Both the position numbers and the translations under genes were made by a program. A model generated the notes under the pieces. It was not told the origin of the DNA. It did not search any database and saw only the letters and a list, made by a program, of their open reading frames with translations. Positions 1-7,038 of a DNA stretch of 18,664 nt are shown here, in pieces (the first letter of the stretch is position 1; the number at the start of each line of letters is the position of its first letter). This DNA comes from an uncultured Oscillospiraceae bacterium (GTDB lineage Bacteria > Bacillota > Clostridia > Oscillospirales > Oscillospiraceae): assembly GCA_948766235.1 (NCBI GenBank), contig CAQCFX010000024.1:1-18664 (forward strand). Reading direction: 5' to 3'.

Positions 1-100
1 CCCCGCCGTTCCCGGAGCCTCCGGCCCCAGGCTTCGCACCGCCCGGTGAAACGAGCCGGACGGCGCGCCTGCCCAGGCGCGGGGCGAATCAGCGCAAGAA
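1..100. other. Left edge, no gene recognised
   Basis: No convincing coding frame or ribosome binding site is visible; the plus-strand frame that opens here runs antisense through the AraC gene and is a high-GC shadow. A 7-bp GC-only inverted repeat with a 4-base loop sits at 64-81. It has no T-run, so I do not call it a terminator. The stretch may hold the end or control region of a gene lying outside the window. Confidence 0.4.
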
Positions 101-130
101 AGGTCCCCTCTCCCGCCGGAGAGGGGACCT
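101..130 (-). terminator. Rho-independent terminator of the AraC-type gene
   Basis: A perfect 13-bp inverted repeat (101-113 with 118-130, 4-base loop) starts 5 bases beyond the AraC-type stop codon. On the minus strand the stem is followed by a short, interrupted T-rich stretch (TTTCTT), so it is a stable stem with a modest U-tract. Confidence 0.75.
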
Positions 131-135
131 CTGCT

Positions 136-975
136 TTACTGGGCTGCTTTGACCACGGGAATCCACACCTCAAATTTGGAACATTCGGGGTCCAGATAGA
201 CCTCCACGTCCGGCCCCTCGGCGTACTCATAGCCGGAGGTGGGCAGCCACTCGGCGACCACCCGGCGCTGAAGCTGCTGGATGGCGGAAGGGCCCTCCCC
301 GCTTCCCGGAAAGATGGCCCAGGTGAGGGCGGGGACGGTGTATTCCTCCAGGCCGTCCCCCGCCGGGGCGGAGGAGGCCGCGGCGATATAATACCGGGAA
401 TTGTCCCTGCCGCCGCACACCCCCAGCAGACCGCGGGGCTCCCCGTCCATCAGCGCCGCCAGCCGGGGGATGGTTCCATCCGCCGCTGCCCGGCCCCACA
501 GCGCGGGGACACACTTGAAGTTTTCGTCCAGGTCCTGGCTCAAGGGCGCGGATATCCCTACAATGCGGAATGGGGCTCTTTGTTCAATGCGATAGTCCAT
601 TTCTTCCACTCCTTGTACCGTGATAGCAAAGCGCAGGGGCGGGTGGCTTTTCAGCCCCACCCCCGGCTTTTTCGCCTGAGAGGGGGGCAGGCCGTGGACA
701 GACTGAAAGGCCCGGTTAAAGGCGGTGGGCGAGCTGTAGCCGTATTTAACCGCCACGTCCAGAATCCGTTCCCCGCTTTGCAAATCCGCCGCCGCCCGGG
801 ACATCCGCCTGCGGCGCACATACTCCGACAGGGGCATCCCCGCCAGCAGGGTAAACATCCGCTGAAAATGATAGGGGGAGCAGCAGGCGGTCCGCGCCGC
901 TTCCTGCCAATCCGGGGCGTCCAAGTGGCCCTCAATGTAGTCCATGGCTCGGTTGAGCCGGTCGATCCACTCCAT
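136..975 (-). CDS. AraC-family regulator with GyrI-like effector domain
   Basis: Predicted cytosolic transcription factor of 279 residues. Residues 5-100 form an N-terminal AraC-type double helix-turn-helix, with the typical CCSPYHFQRMF segment at 31-41 and a second helix pair around AVKYGYSSPTAFNRAF (75-90). Residues 126-279 look like the GyrI-like / effector-binding beta-alpha fold of the Rob and BmrR group, which often binds hydrophobic or cationic drugs. The order (HTH first, sensor last) is that of the Rob/SoxS-like branch. I chose ATG 975 because AAGGAG lies 8 bases upstream; the longer frame begins at GTG 984, which overlaps that ribosome binding site. The gene is a single transcription unit with its own promoter and terminator. 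No drug pump adjoins it in the window, so its target and ligand are unknown. Confidence 0.9.
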   Translation of the reverse strand: MEWIDRLNRAMDYIEGHLDAPDWQEAARTACCSPYHFQRMFTLLAGMPLSEYVRRRRMSRAAADLQSGERILDVAVKYGYSSPTAFNRAFQSVHGLPPSQAKKPGVGLKSHPPLRFAITVQGVEEMDYRIEQRAPFRIVGISAPLSQDLDENFKCVPALWGRAAADGTIPRLAALMDGEPRGLLGVCGGRDNSRYYIAAASSAPAGDGLEEYTVPALTWAIFPGSGEGPSAIQQLQRRVVAEWLPTSGYEYAEGPDVEVYLDPECSKFEVWIPVVKAAQ

Positions 976-1013
976 ATGCCTCACTCCTTTGTATTGACTG
1001 CGCAGCTGAGAAT

Positions 1014-1042
1014 AGTATACCGCGTTTTCGCCCGCTTGTCCT
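1014..1042 (-). promoter_or_regulatory. Putative sigma-A promoter of the AraC-type gene
   Basis: On the minus strand a TATACT -10 box (1014-1019) is separated by 17 bases from AGGACA (1037-1042), a 4/6 match to the -35 consensus. It lies about 40 bases upstream of the chosen ATG. The -10 is good and the -35 weak, which would fit a gene that is itself activated. Confidence 0.55.
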
Positions 1043-1067
1043 CTCTTTTGGCGGACAAAAACAGAGA

Positions 1068-1096
1068 GCCGCCCAGCCTATTGCTGGGCGGCTTTT
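1068..1096. terminator. Terminator hairpin between serpin and AraC-type genes
   Basis: A perfect 10-bp GC-rich inverted repeat (1068-1077 with 1083-1092, 5-base loop) lies 15 bases past the serpin stop codon. On the minus strand it is followed, after a short gap, by TTTTT; on the plus strand TTTT follows directly. It probably ends the sigma/serpin operon. Confidence 0.75.
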
Positions 1097-1111
1097 GAGT
1101 TCGGCGCCGGT

Positions 1112-2770
1112 CTACGGCTGATTCACCACCCCGGTGAACAGGGGCAGCCCGGTCTCCCCGGTGACGGCGAACAGGAAGGGCCGGTCCAGCACGAAGTCCA
1201 CCTCGTCGTGCGGGGGTGCGCACCCGGCAAGCTCCGCCATTATCACCGTGTAGGCCGCAGCCTCGCAGCCCTCCTCGTCCACCTTTACCCGGGCGGCGTG
1301 CTGGGCCGTGCTGACATACAGCGGGTCGTCGGTGGAGGCCTCCAGGGGGTCGAAATTGGACACGCCGGGGTCGAACACGTCGGTGACGCCCAGCTTTTGC
1401 AGGCCGTCAATCAGATCCAGGTCGGAGGACACGTCGAACTTGGGCATGGACAGGTTCACGGTGAGGTATTTCTGCCCGGTCCAGCCCTCCTGGGTCACAT
1501 TGCCCTGGTCGTCATAGCGGTCATGCTTGGGGTAGAGGAGGAAGTTCATGGCCTCGCCGCTCTGGAGCAGCTCGTCCACGCCGCACCCCTCCGCCGGGAG
1601 GATGAGCCACATACTGCCCCCCTGCTGGAAGCGGAGCTGCACCGCGGTGAAGTTGTCCCCCCAGTAGTAGGAGGCCCCCTCCATGGTGCTGTGCATGAAG
1701 TCCACGTCCACGTCGCCGCTGAGGGCGTGGAAGGTGTCGGTGTCGGTGCGCTCCTTGCTGAACTCGTCGTCCCAAGCGGCCTTGAAGTAGATGGTGGAGG
1801 CCAGGGCCAGCACCGTCTCCGGGCTCATCTCCAGGCCCTGGGCCTGCTCGGCCAGCAGGCCGTTGGTCTGGGCGTTGATCCAGTCCCGAAGGGCCTGGTT
1901 ATACTCCTCGCTGCCCATCGCCCCGGAGAAGGAGGAGGCGTAGTAGTTGGACGCCAGGGTGTCCAGGGTCTTCTGGCTGTAGGTCATGCCGTCGCGCAGC
2001 CACAGGGAATTGCCCAGGACGGAGGTGACCACCCCGTCGTCCCGGTAGTGGTCCTTCCACAAGGCGGCGGCGCGCTCCCGCAGGGCCTCGATGGAGTCCG
2101 CCTGCAATAAATCCAGAATCTGCTGCCGGGTATTTTCCCCGGTGGTCTCCGCCAGCATGGACAGGGCCATGTAGACGTTCAGCGGGGAGTAGACCCGGTT
2201 TTCCTCCCCGGCGCCCGTGAGGAACTGGGCGGTGGAGGAGGAGAGGAAGCCGTCCAGCACCCCAGCGTAATCGGTGCCCGAGCGCAGGGCGTCTCTGTCG
2301 TCCCACCAGGCGCTATAGGCGGCGCTGTGGGCGTCGCTGGCCTTTTTCCAGGCGTCCTCGCCGTCCCCCACGTCGGAGAAAAAGTCGTCGTCCCTGGGAT
2401 AGGGGGCCATCTCCGGGTAATCGGCCAGGGCCAGGGCGCAGGTTTCATAGGACGTGGGGGCGTTCGCGCCGTAGGCGGTCAGGGCGGGACCGGCCGGGCT
2501 GTCATCCTCGGAGACAATGCGGGGCTGCCGGGTGTTTTCCCCCTCGTCCGCGGGCAGCTCATCCGAGACGGGGCCGCCGTTTTCCATGAGCGCGGGCTGT
2601 TGTTCCTGCCAGGGCCGCATGGCAATCCCTCCAATCAGGGCCACCGCCAGCACCGCGGCCGCCGCGCCCGCCCAGCGGGAGTAGGGGCGCTTTCCTGCGG
2701 GCCGGGCGGCCTTCTCCTTTACGTCCTCGGGGGCGTGGATGCCCTCGTTTGCCTTTTTGTATCGCTTCAT
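1112..2770 (-). CDS. Membrane-anchored serpin with anti-sigma-like N-terminus
   Basis: 552 residues. Residues 1-32 are a basic cytosolic segment (the IHAPEDVKEK motif at 11-20 resembles N-termini of proteins encoded after ECF sigma factors). Residues 33-51 form one hydrophobic helix, 52-165 are a linker rich in Pro, Glu and Asp, and about 165-552 are a complete serpin domain facing outside. Serpin hallmarks: NRVYSPLN (191-198), STIYFKAAWDDEF (325-337), a PKFDVSSDLDL segment (443-453), the hinge EEGCEAAAYT (499-508) and DRPFLF (529-534). Small residues at P15-P9 and Thr at P8 are what inhibitory serpins need. By hinge numbering P1 is about Ala515, suggesting an elastase- or subtilisin-like target. 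The ATG at 2770 overlaps the sigma-factor stop by 4 bases (ATGA), so the two are translationally coupled. A longer frame starting at 3067 runs inside the sigma gene and is not credible. Serpin: very confident. Anti-sigma role: inference. Confidence 0.93.
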   Translation of the reverse strand: MKRYKKANEGIHAPEDVKEKAARPAGKRPYSRWAGAAAAVLAVALIGGIAMRPWQEQQPALMENGGPVSDELPADEGENTRQPRIVSEDDSPAGPALTAYGANAPTSYETCALALADYPEMAPYPRDDDFFSDVGDGEDAWKKASDAHSAAYSAWWDDRDALRSGTDYAGVLDGFLSSSTAQFLTGAGEENRVYSPLNVYMALSMLAETTGENTRQQILDLLQADSIEALRERAAALWKDHYRDDGVVTSVLGNSLWLRDGMTYSQKTLDTLASNYYASSFSGAMGSEEYNQALRDWINAQTNGLLAEQAQGLEMSPETVLALASTIYFKAAWDDEFSKERTDTDTFHALSGDVDVDFMHSTMEGASYYWGDNFTAVQLRFQQGGSMWLILPAEGCGVDELLQSGEAMNFLLYPKHDRYDDQGNVTQEGWTGQKYLTVNLSMPKFDVSSDLDLIDGLQKLGVTDVFDPGVSNFDPLEASTDDPLYVSTAQHAARVKVDEEGCEAAAYTVIMAELAGCAPPHDEVDFVLDRPFLFAVTGETGLPLFTGVVNQP

Positions 2771-3243
2771 AGTTCGACCTCCTGAAGTATCTCCCGCAGA
2801 AGGGCCCGGCCCCGGCTGAGCTGGGACTTTACGGTGCCCTCCGGCACGTTCAGCGTCTGGGCCATTTCGGCCACCGACAGGCCCTCGAAGTAGTGCAGGT
2901 GAATGACCGAGCGGTACTTGGCGGGCAGGGAGAGCACGGCGGCGTAAATCTCGCGGTAGTCGTCCTCCACCCCCACCTCCTCGGCGGTCTCCAGGGGGAC
3001 GATGCGCTTTCGCCAGGGAGAGGAGAGCAGGCTTTTGCACCGGTTCACCGTGCAGCGGATGAGCCATGCCTTGCGGTGCTCATCGTTGGCGAAGCGGTCC
3101 TCATGGCGGAAATAGCGCAGAAAGACCTCCTGAAACACATCCTCTGCGTCGGGCACGTTGGCGGTGCGGGCCAGGGCGAGACGGTATACCATGTCTCCCC
3201 AGCGCTCCACCACCTGAGTGCGCTGCTGCTGCGTCAAGGTCAT
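2767..3243 (-). CDS. ECF-type RNA polymerase sigma factor
   Basis: 158 residues, the normal size for an extracytoplasmic-function sigma factor. Region 2 spans about 10-75, with the core-binding and -10 recognition helix DAEDVFQEVFLRYF (32-45) and a WLIRCTVNRCK segment (60-70). Region 4 spans about 105-155, with the helix-turn-helix LSVAEMAQTLNVPEGTVKSQ (122-141). It should direct RNA polymerase to a small regulon including its own operon. The start ATG has the strong site GGGAGGTG just upstream. The downstream gene, overlapping by 4 bases, encodes a transmembrane serpin and occupies the position normally held by an anti-sigma factor; no other anti-sigma gene adjoins. Family assignment is firm; the regulon and signal are unknown. 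Confidence 0.95.
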   Translation of the reverse strand: MTLTQQQRTQVVERWGDMVYRLALARTANVPDAEDVFQEVFLRYFRHEDRFANDEHRKAWLIRCTVNRCKSLLSSPWRKRIVPLETAEEVGVEDDYREIYAAVLSLPAKYRSVIHLHYFEGLSVAEMAQTLNVPEGTVKSQLSRGRALLREILQEVEL

Positions 3244-3301
3244 TCACCTCCCTTCCGCCGCGCCCCGGCCGTGACGCGGCGTTTTCTCCTGTCATAAATA
3301 A

Positions 3302-3328
3302 TACCCCAAAACTGGGCGGATTGTTGCA
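3302..3328 (-). promoter_or_regulatory. Possible ECF-type autoregulatory promoter
   Basis: On the minus strand TGCAAC (3323-3328) is followed 16 bases later by GGGTA (3302-3306). This resembles the TGAAAC - N16 - CGTA layout of Bacillus ECF sigma factors. It sits 59 bases upstream of the sigma start and just downstream of the ricT terminator, where the operon promoter should be. TATTAT overlaps it, so a sigma-A promoter is an alternative, but that lacks a matching -35 at 17 bases. Confidence 0.35.
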
Positions 3329-3350
3329 TCTCAGGGAAAAAATACACGCG

Positions 3351-3383
3351 GGAAACAAAACCCCCGCCGGAAGCCGGCGGGGG
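3351..3383 (-). terminator. Rho-independent terminator of the NUDIX-ricT operon
   Basis: A perfect 10-bp GC-only stem (3361-3370 with 3374-3383, 3-base loop) lies just after the ricT stop. On the minus strand it is followed directly by TTTTGTTT, a good U-tract. It separates the housekeeping operon from the sigma/serpin operon. Confidence 0.88.
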
Positions 3384-3390
3384 AGCTGGT

Positions 3391-4599
3391 TCAGGCCTGG
3401 GGGGGCTGCCCGCCGCCGGATTTGCCCCGGCGGTGATGGGGGCGGTAGCGCCGCTTGTGGCCGGCGGCCGCCTTGCCCTCGCCGGGCTGAGGGGCGGCCT
3501 TGGGCTGGGCCTGCTTTTGATTCTGGGGGGCGGCGTTCTGTTTGGACTGGCCCTGAGGGGTCTTGCCCTGGCTTCGGCCGCGGCGCTGGCTCTGGTTCTG
3601 GCGCTGGCCGTCATTTTGGCGGGATGCGGAGCTTTCGCTGCCCAGGTAGCGCTCCAGCACGGCGGACAGGTCGGCGGGGCCGTCCGCCTTGCGACCGGAG
3701 CGGGCCAGCTCCGCCTCCGGCGAGCGCAGCTTTTCCAGCTCCGCCTTGGGCGGAGGGGTATAGCCCTCGGGGCGCTTGCCCTTGCCGGAGCGCACCACTC
3801 GGATTTCGCTGGTGAGGTAATTTTTGGGCTGCTCGGTGGGGTCGGCGTTCTCCAGAGAGACCTTCACCTGCTCCCGCAGCAGGTTGACAGAGGACACGGT
3901 GCCCACCCCGTCGGGGCACTCCACGAAGGAATCCGCCTTGGGGCAGCGCTTCACCGCGTCTTCATAGGCGCCCTGCTCGTACTTCAGGCAGCACATCAGC
4001 CGCCCGCAGGTGCCGGAGATTTTTGTGGGGTTCAGGGACAGGTTCTGGGTCTTGGCCATTTTGATGGACACGGGCTGGAACTCGTTGAGGAACTGGGCGC
4101 AGCAAAAGGGCTTGCCGCAGATGCCGAAGCCGCCCAGCATCCGGGCCTCGTCCCGCACGCCAATCTGGCGCAGTTCAATGCGGGCGCGGAAAATCCCCGC
4201 CAGGTCCTTCACCAGGGCGCGAAAGTCCACCCGGCCGTCGGAGGTGAAGAAAAAGATGATTTTGGCCCCGTCGAAGCTGTACTCCACCTGGACCAGCTTC
4301 ATGTCCAGGCCGTGGCGCTCCACCAGCTGCTGGCAGATTTGCAGGGCCTCCTTCTCCCGGCCCCGGTTCTCCCGCACCTGCTTTTCGTCCTTGTCGGTGG
4401 CCAGGCGGACCACCGGGCGCAGGGGCTGCACCACGGCGGAGTCCTCCACCATGGAGTTGCGGCGCACGCAGGTGCCGTATTCCAGGCCCTTGCCCGTCTC
4501 CACGATGACGCTGCGCCCCTCGGGGACGGTGAGGCCGGCGGGGTCAAAATAATATTGCTTGCCGCCCGGCCGGAACCGGACGCTGATAATTTCTGTCAT
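3391..4599 (-). CDS. ricT: RicT/YaaT-like PSP1-domain protein
   Basis: 402 residues. The PSP1 core spans about 1-270 and carries the cysteine set of RicT: CGKPFCC (161-167) and CGRLMCC (198-204). In Bacillus, RicT with RicA and RicF forms an iron-sulfur complex that assists RNase Y in mRNA processing and affects sporulation and competence. Known RicT proteins are about 275 residues; here residues 271-402 add a low-complexity tail rich in Gln, Arg, Lys, Pro and Ala with basic runs such as GHKRRYRPHHRRGK, probably disordered and RNA-binding (inference). GGAGGA lies 7 bases before the ATG. It is the last gene of the operon, 21 bases after holB, as in the Bacillus order holB-ricT. The core is firm; the tail function is a guess. 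Confidence 0.93.
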   Translation of the reverse strand: MTEIISVRFRPGGKQYYFDPAGLTVPEGRSVIVETGKGLEYGTCVRRNSMVEDSAVVQPLRPVVRLATDKDEKQVRENRGREKEALQICQQLVERHGLDMKLVQVEYSFDGAKIIFFFTSDGRVDFRALVKDLAGIFRARIELRQIGVRDEARMLGGFGICGKPFCCAQFLNEFQPVSIKMAKTQNLSLNPTKISGTCGRLMCCLKYEQGAYEDAVKRCPKADSFVECPDGVGTVSSVNLLREQVKVSLENADPTEQPKNYLTSEIRVVRSGKGKRPEGYTPPPKAELEKLRSPEAELARSGRKADGPADLSAVLERYLGSESSASRQNDGQRQNQSQRRGRSQGKTPQGQSKQNAAPQNQKQAQPKAAPQPGEGKAAAGHKRRYRPHHRRGKSGGGQPPQA

Positions 4600-4620
4600 G
4601 GGGTTGTCCTCCGTATATGT

Positions 4621-5367
4621 TTAAAATAGCTGCGTGATGAGCCATCCCAGGGTCAGTCCCGCGCCGGGATTGTACACCGCGTTGTCCCGGCAGCCCTTCA
4701 GCGCCCGGAGCACCCGGCCGCCCCGGCGGGGGTGCTGGGCCAGGCGGCGGGACACGCAGTCCTCCACGGCAGCCAGCAGGGCGGAGAGCTGCTCGGACTT
4801 GGGCTTTTGAAGCTCCAGCTCCACCAAAGCCTGGGCCACGGCCAGCTCGTCCCCGGTGAGCAGCAGCTGGGCCAGCTCCTCGGCCCGGGCCAGGGTGTCC
4901 GGGTCGGGCGGGGTCTGCTCCGGGGGAAGGGCGAGGGGCTCGCACCGGGAGCGCACCGTGTCCAGCAGCCGCCCCGGCTCCCCGGCCAGCAGCAGAAAGG
5001 CGGCGTAGGCCGGACCCTCCTCCAGCACCTTCAGCAGGGCGTTTTGGGCGGAGGGGTTCATGGCGTCCGCCGGGTCAATGACATACACCTTCCGGGCGCC
5101 CTCGTTGGGGCGGACGTAGGCGCTGGAGCGCAGGGCGCGAATCTGCTCCACGCTAATCTCCTGCCGCCCCGGCGGGGGGGCGGTGAGGGATGCGTCCGGG
5201 TGGGCGCCGGCCGCCGCCTTCCGGCAGGCCCGGCAGGCCCCGCAGGGGGGATTGGCCCCCTGGCACAGATAGGCGGCGGTGAGGCGGCGGGCCAGGGCGG
5301 CGCGGCTGTCCGCGCTGCCGCCGGAAATGAGATAGGCGTGGGAGAGAGGATTGGGCAGAGGAATCAT
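4621..5367 (-). CDS. holB: DNA polymerase III subunit delta' (HolB)
   Basis: 248 residues; clamp-loader delta' of the replicative polymerase. The N-terminal AAA+ fold starts with LSHAYLISGG, carries the zinc-finger cysteines C35, C42, C45 and C48 (PCGACRACRK) followed by AGAHPD, a KVYVIDPADAMNPSAQNALLKVLEE segment around 108-132, and VRSRC near 154. The Walker A loop is degenerate (SGGSADSR, no GKT), so it should not hydrolyse ATP, which is usual for delta'. The protein is about 80 residues shorter than typical delta', with a reduced C-terminal collar domain; the stop is followed cleanly by ricT and I see no frameshift. Its ATG overlaps the darA stop by 4 bases. The darA-holB-ricT context supports the call. 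Confidence 0.92.
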   Translation of the reverse strand: MIPLPNPLSHAYLISGGSADSRAALARRLTAAYLCQGANPPCGACRACRKAAAGAHPDASLTAPPPGRQEISVEQIRALRSSAYVRPNEGARKVYVIDPADAMNPSAQNALLKVLEEGPAYAAFLLLAGEPGRLLDTVRSRCEPLALPPEQTPPDPDTLARAEELAQLLLTGDELAVAQALVELELQKPKSEQLSALLAAVEDCVSRRLAQHPRRGGRVLRALKGCRDNAVYNPGAGLTLGWLITQLF

Positions 5368-5687
5368 AGCCGCTCAAACCTCTCTACGTCCAGCACGAAT
5401 ATGGTGGCCCCGCCCACCGTTACCTCCACCGGCATTACAGGCATGAAGCCGTAGCTCATCTCGGTGAGGGCGGGGACCATCTGCTTGCGGCTGTGGGAGC
5501 GCGCTCGAATCAGGTCGATGGCGGTCTGCACCTGTTCCTCCTCCACGCCGATGAGCAGCGTTACGTTGCCCGCCAGCAGAAACCCGCCGGTGGTGGACAG
5601 CCGGGTGGAGGAAAAGCCGTTTTTGGACAGGGCCTGGGTGACGGCGTTGGCGTCGTCATGGTTGACGATTGCGACGATCAGCTTCAT
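5364..5687 (-). CDS. darA: Cyclic di-AMP receptor DarA (PstA/YaaQ)
   Basis: 107 residues, PII-like cytosolic trimer family that binds cyclic di-AMP. Residues corresponding to the nucleotide site of PstA are visible: T28, the GGFL loop at 34-37 (F36, L37) and N41. The start is the ATG at 5687 (KLIVAIVNHDDA), with AAGGGGAG about 6 bases upstream; an in-frame upstream ATG at 5729 would add 14 unrelated residues overlapping the decarboxylase stop. Its stop overlaps the holB start (ATGA). The adjacency of darA to holB is conserved in Firmicutes, but its downstream partner is unknown. The large loop between the two beta-hairpins is short, as in other DarA proteins. Confidence 0.95.
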   Translation of the reverse strand: MKLIVAIVNHDDANAVTQALSKNGFSSTRLSTTGGFLLAGNVTLLIGVEEEQVQTAIDLIRARSHSRKQMVPALTEMSYGFMPVMPVEVTVGGATIFVLDVERFERL

Positions 5688-5712
5688 AAGCGCTCCCCTT
5701 CCCGTTTTGGAA

Positions 5713-7035
5713 TCAGCGAACCACGTCAATCACAGTGTTTCCATCCCTATTATAGCCTATTTGCCGCAAATAGGCCAGATGTTTTTTTTGGACGGCCTCC
5801 CCCGGGGCAATCACGGGCACGCCGGGGGGATAGGGGGCGACCTGACAGGCGCAGATTCGCCCCTCGGCCTGATGGAACGGGACGCTTTCCCGGGGGGCGA
5901 ACAGGGCCTGCCGGGGGGTGAGAACCATGGGGGGCGGCTCCGGCGGGGGCGGGACAGGGGCGCAGGGGCCGGAGAGGCCGGACCCGTCCAGAGCCCGCTC
6001 CAGGCGGTCAAATTCCGCGCCGCCGTCGGCACAGGTGAGGATGCACACCACATGGCCCCGGTCGGCCATCTCCGGGTAGACGCCCCGGGCGCGCAGCGCG
6101 TCGGCCAGGGCAAAGCCGTCGGGGCTGGCCAGCACCAGCCGGGCGGGGTCCAGCTCCAGGCCGTCCCGTGCCGTCAGGGCGGGCCGGCGGCGGCGCAGCG
6201 CGTCCGCGCGCCGGACGGTTTCCGCGTACCGGGCGGTCCCCTCCCCCTCCATATAGTCCCGCACCGCGTCCAGGGCGGCCATGAGGACGTAGGACGGGGA
6301 CGAGGTGCCGTACACCGAGCCCCAGCGCTGAAGCTCAGCCAGGGGGAAACCGTTGGCAAAAAGCAGGGCGGTCTGCCCAGGGGCGGGGAGGGTTTTGTGG
6401 GCGGACATCACCACCACGTCCGCCGCCCGGAAGCCCTCATAGCCCAGGAAGGGCAGGTGCGCTCCGTGGGCGGCGTCCACCATCAGTTTGGCCCCATGGG
6501 CATGGCACACCGCGGCGATGGCGGGGATATCCGACAACACACCGTAATAGGTGGGCGAAGTGATACAGACGGTTTTAAGCGACCGGTGGGCGGCCAGGGT
6601 TTCGGCCACCGTCTCCGGCGAAATGGGGCCCGCGACCCCCTCCCCCGCCAGCCAGGGCCGAGAGAGGAACACCGGGTCCAGGTCCAGCAGGGCCAGGGCA
6701 TGGTAGAGCGAGCGGTGGCTCCCCCGGTCCAGGGCCGCGCGCCCCCCCACCCCGGCCAGCATGGCCAGCCCGGCGTGAATTCCCTGGGTGGAGCCGCCGG
6801 TGAGAAACAGGCATTGGTCAAAGCCCAGCCGCCGCGCCCAAAGGGATTCCGCCGCCTGAATGGCGTCCGGCTCATGGCCGAACAGGTCGCCGGTGCGGCC
6901 GTTTTCCGTGAAGTCAATCTGGGACGGCCAGGGGAAGCCGCCGGGCAGGGGCGCGCCGTGGTGCCCGGGCATATCCAGGCGCAGGGGGCCGGCGCCCGCC
7001 AGGGCGCGCAGGGCGTCATACAATGGAGTGGGCAT
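5713..7035 (-). CDS. Orn/Lys/Arg decarboxylase-like PLP enzyme
   Basis: 440 residues, fold type I PLP enzyme of the group III decarboxylases (YaaO/SpeA-like), predicted to remove CO2 from a basic amino acid for polyamine synthesis. The N-terminus LDMPGHHGAP and the motif FTENGRTGDLFG are typical of the family. Cofactor features: FLTGGSTQG (77-85), VDAAHGAHLPF with Asp187, and the Schiff-base lysine K214 in SAHKTLP (211-217). It lacks the N-terminal wing domain of E. coli biodegradative decarboxylases, like other Gram-positive members. It lies 3 bases after the NUDIX gene and 25 before darA, matching the yaaO position in Bacillus although tmk is missing. Substrate (Lys, Arg or Orn) cannot be decided from sequence alone. 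Confidence 0.9.
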   Translation of the reverse strand: MPTPLYDALRALAGAGPLRLDMPGHHGAPLPGGFPWPSQIDFTENGRTGDLFGHEPDAIQAAESLWARRLGFDQCLFLTGGSTQGIHAGLAMLAGVGGRAALDRGSHRSLYHALALLDLDPVFLSRPWLAGEGVAGPISPETVAETLAAHRSLKTVCITSPTYYGVLSDIPAIAAVCHAHGAKLMVDAAHGAHLPFLGYEGFRAADVVVMSAHKTLPAPGQTALLFANGFPLAELQRWGSVYGTSSPSYVLMAALDAVRDYMEGEGTARYAETVRRADALRRRRPALTARDGLELDPARLVLASPDGFALADALRARGVYPEMADRGHVVCILTCADGGAEFDRLERALDGSGLSGPCAPVPPPPEPPPMVLTPRQALFAPRESVPFHQAEGRICACQVAPYPPGVPVIAPGEAVQKKHLAYLRQIGYNRDGNTVIDVVR

Positions 7036-7038
7036 GGG

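Noticed and set aside
46..1098. 350-codon plus-strand open frame
   Set aside because: Antisense to the AraC-type gene, with no matching family and no ribosome binding site.
2771..3067. 99-codon upstream extension of the serpin frame
   Set aside because: Lies wholly inside the sigma-factor gene in another frame and is Arg/Gly/Pro-rich; the ATG at 2770 gives a normal basic N-terminus before the membrane helix.
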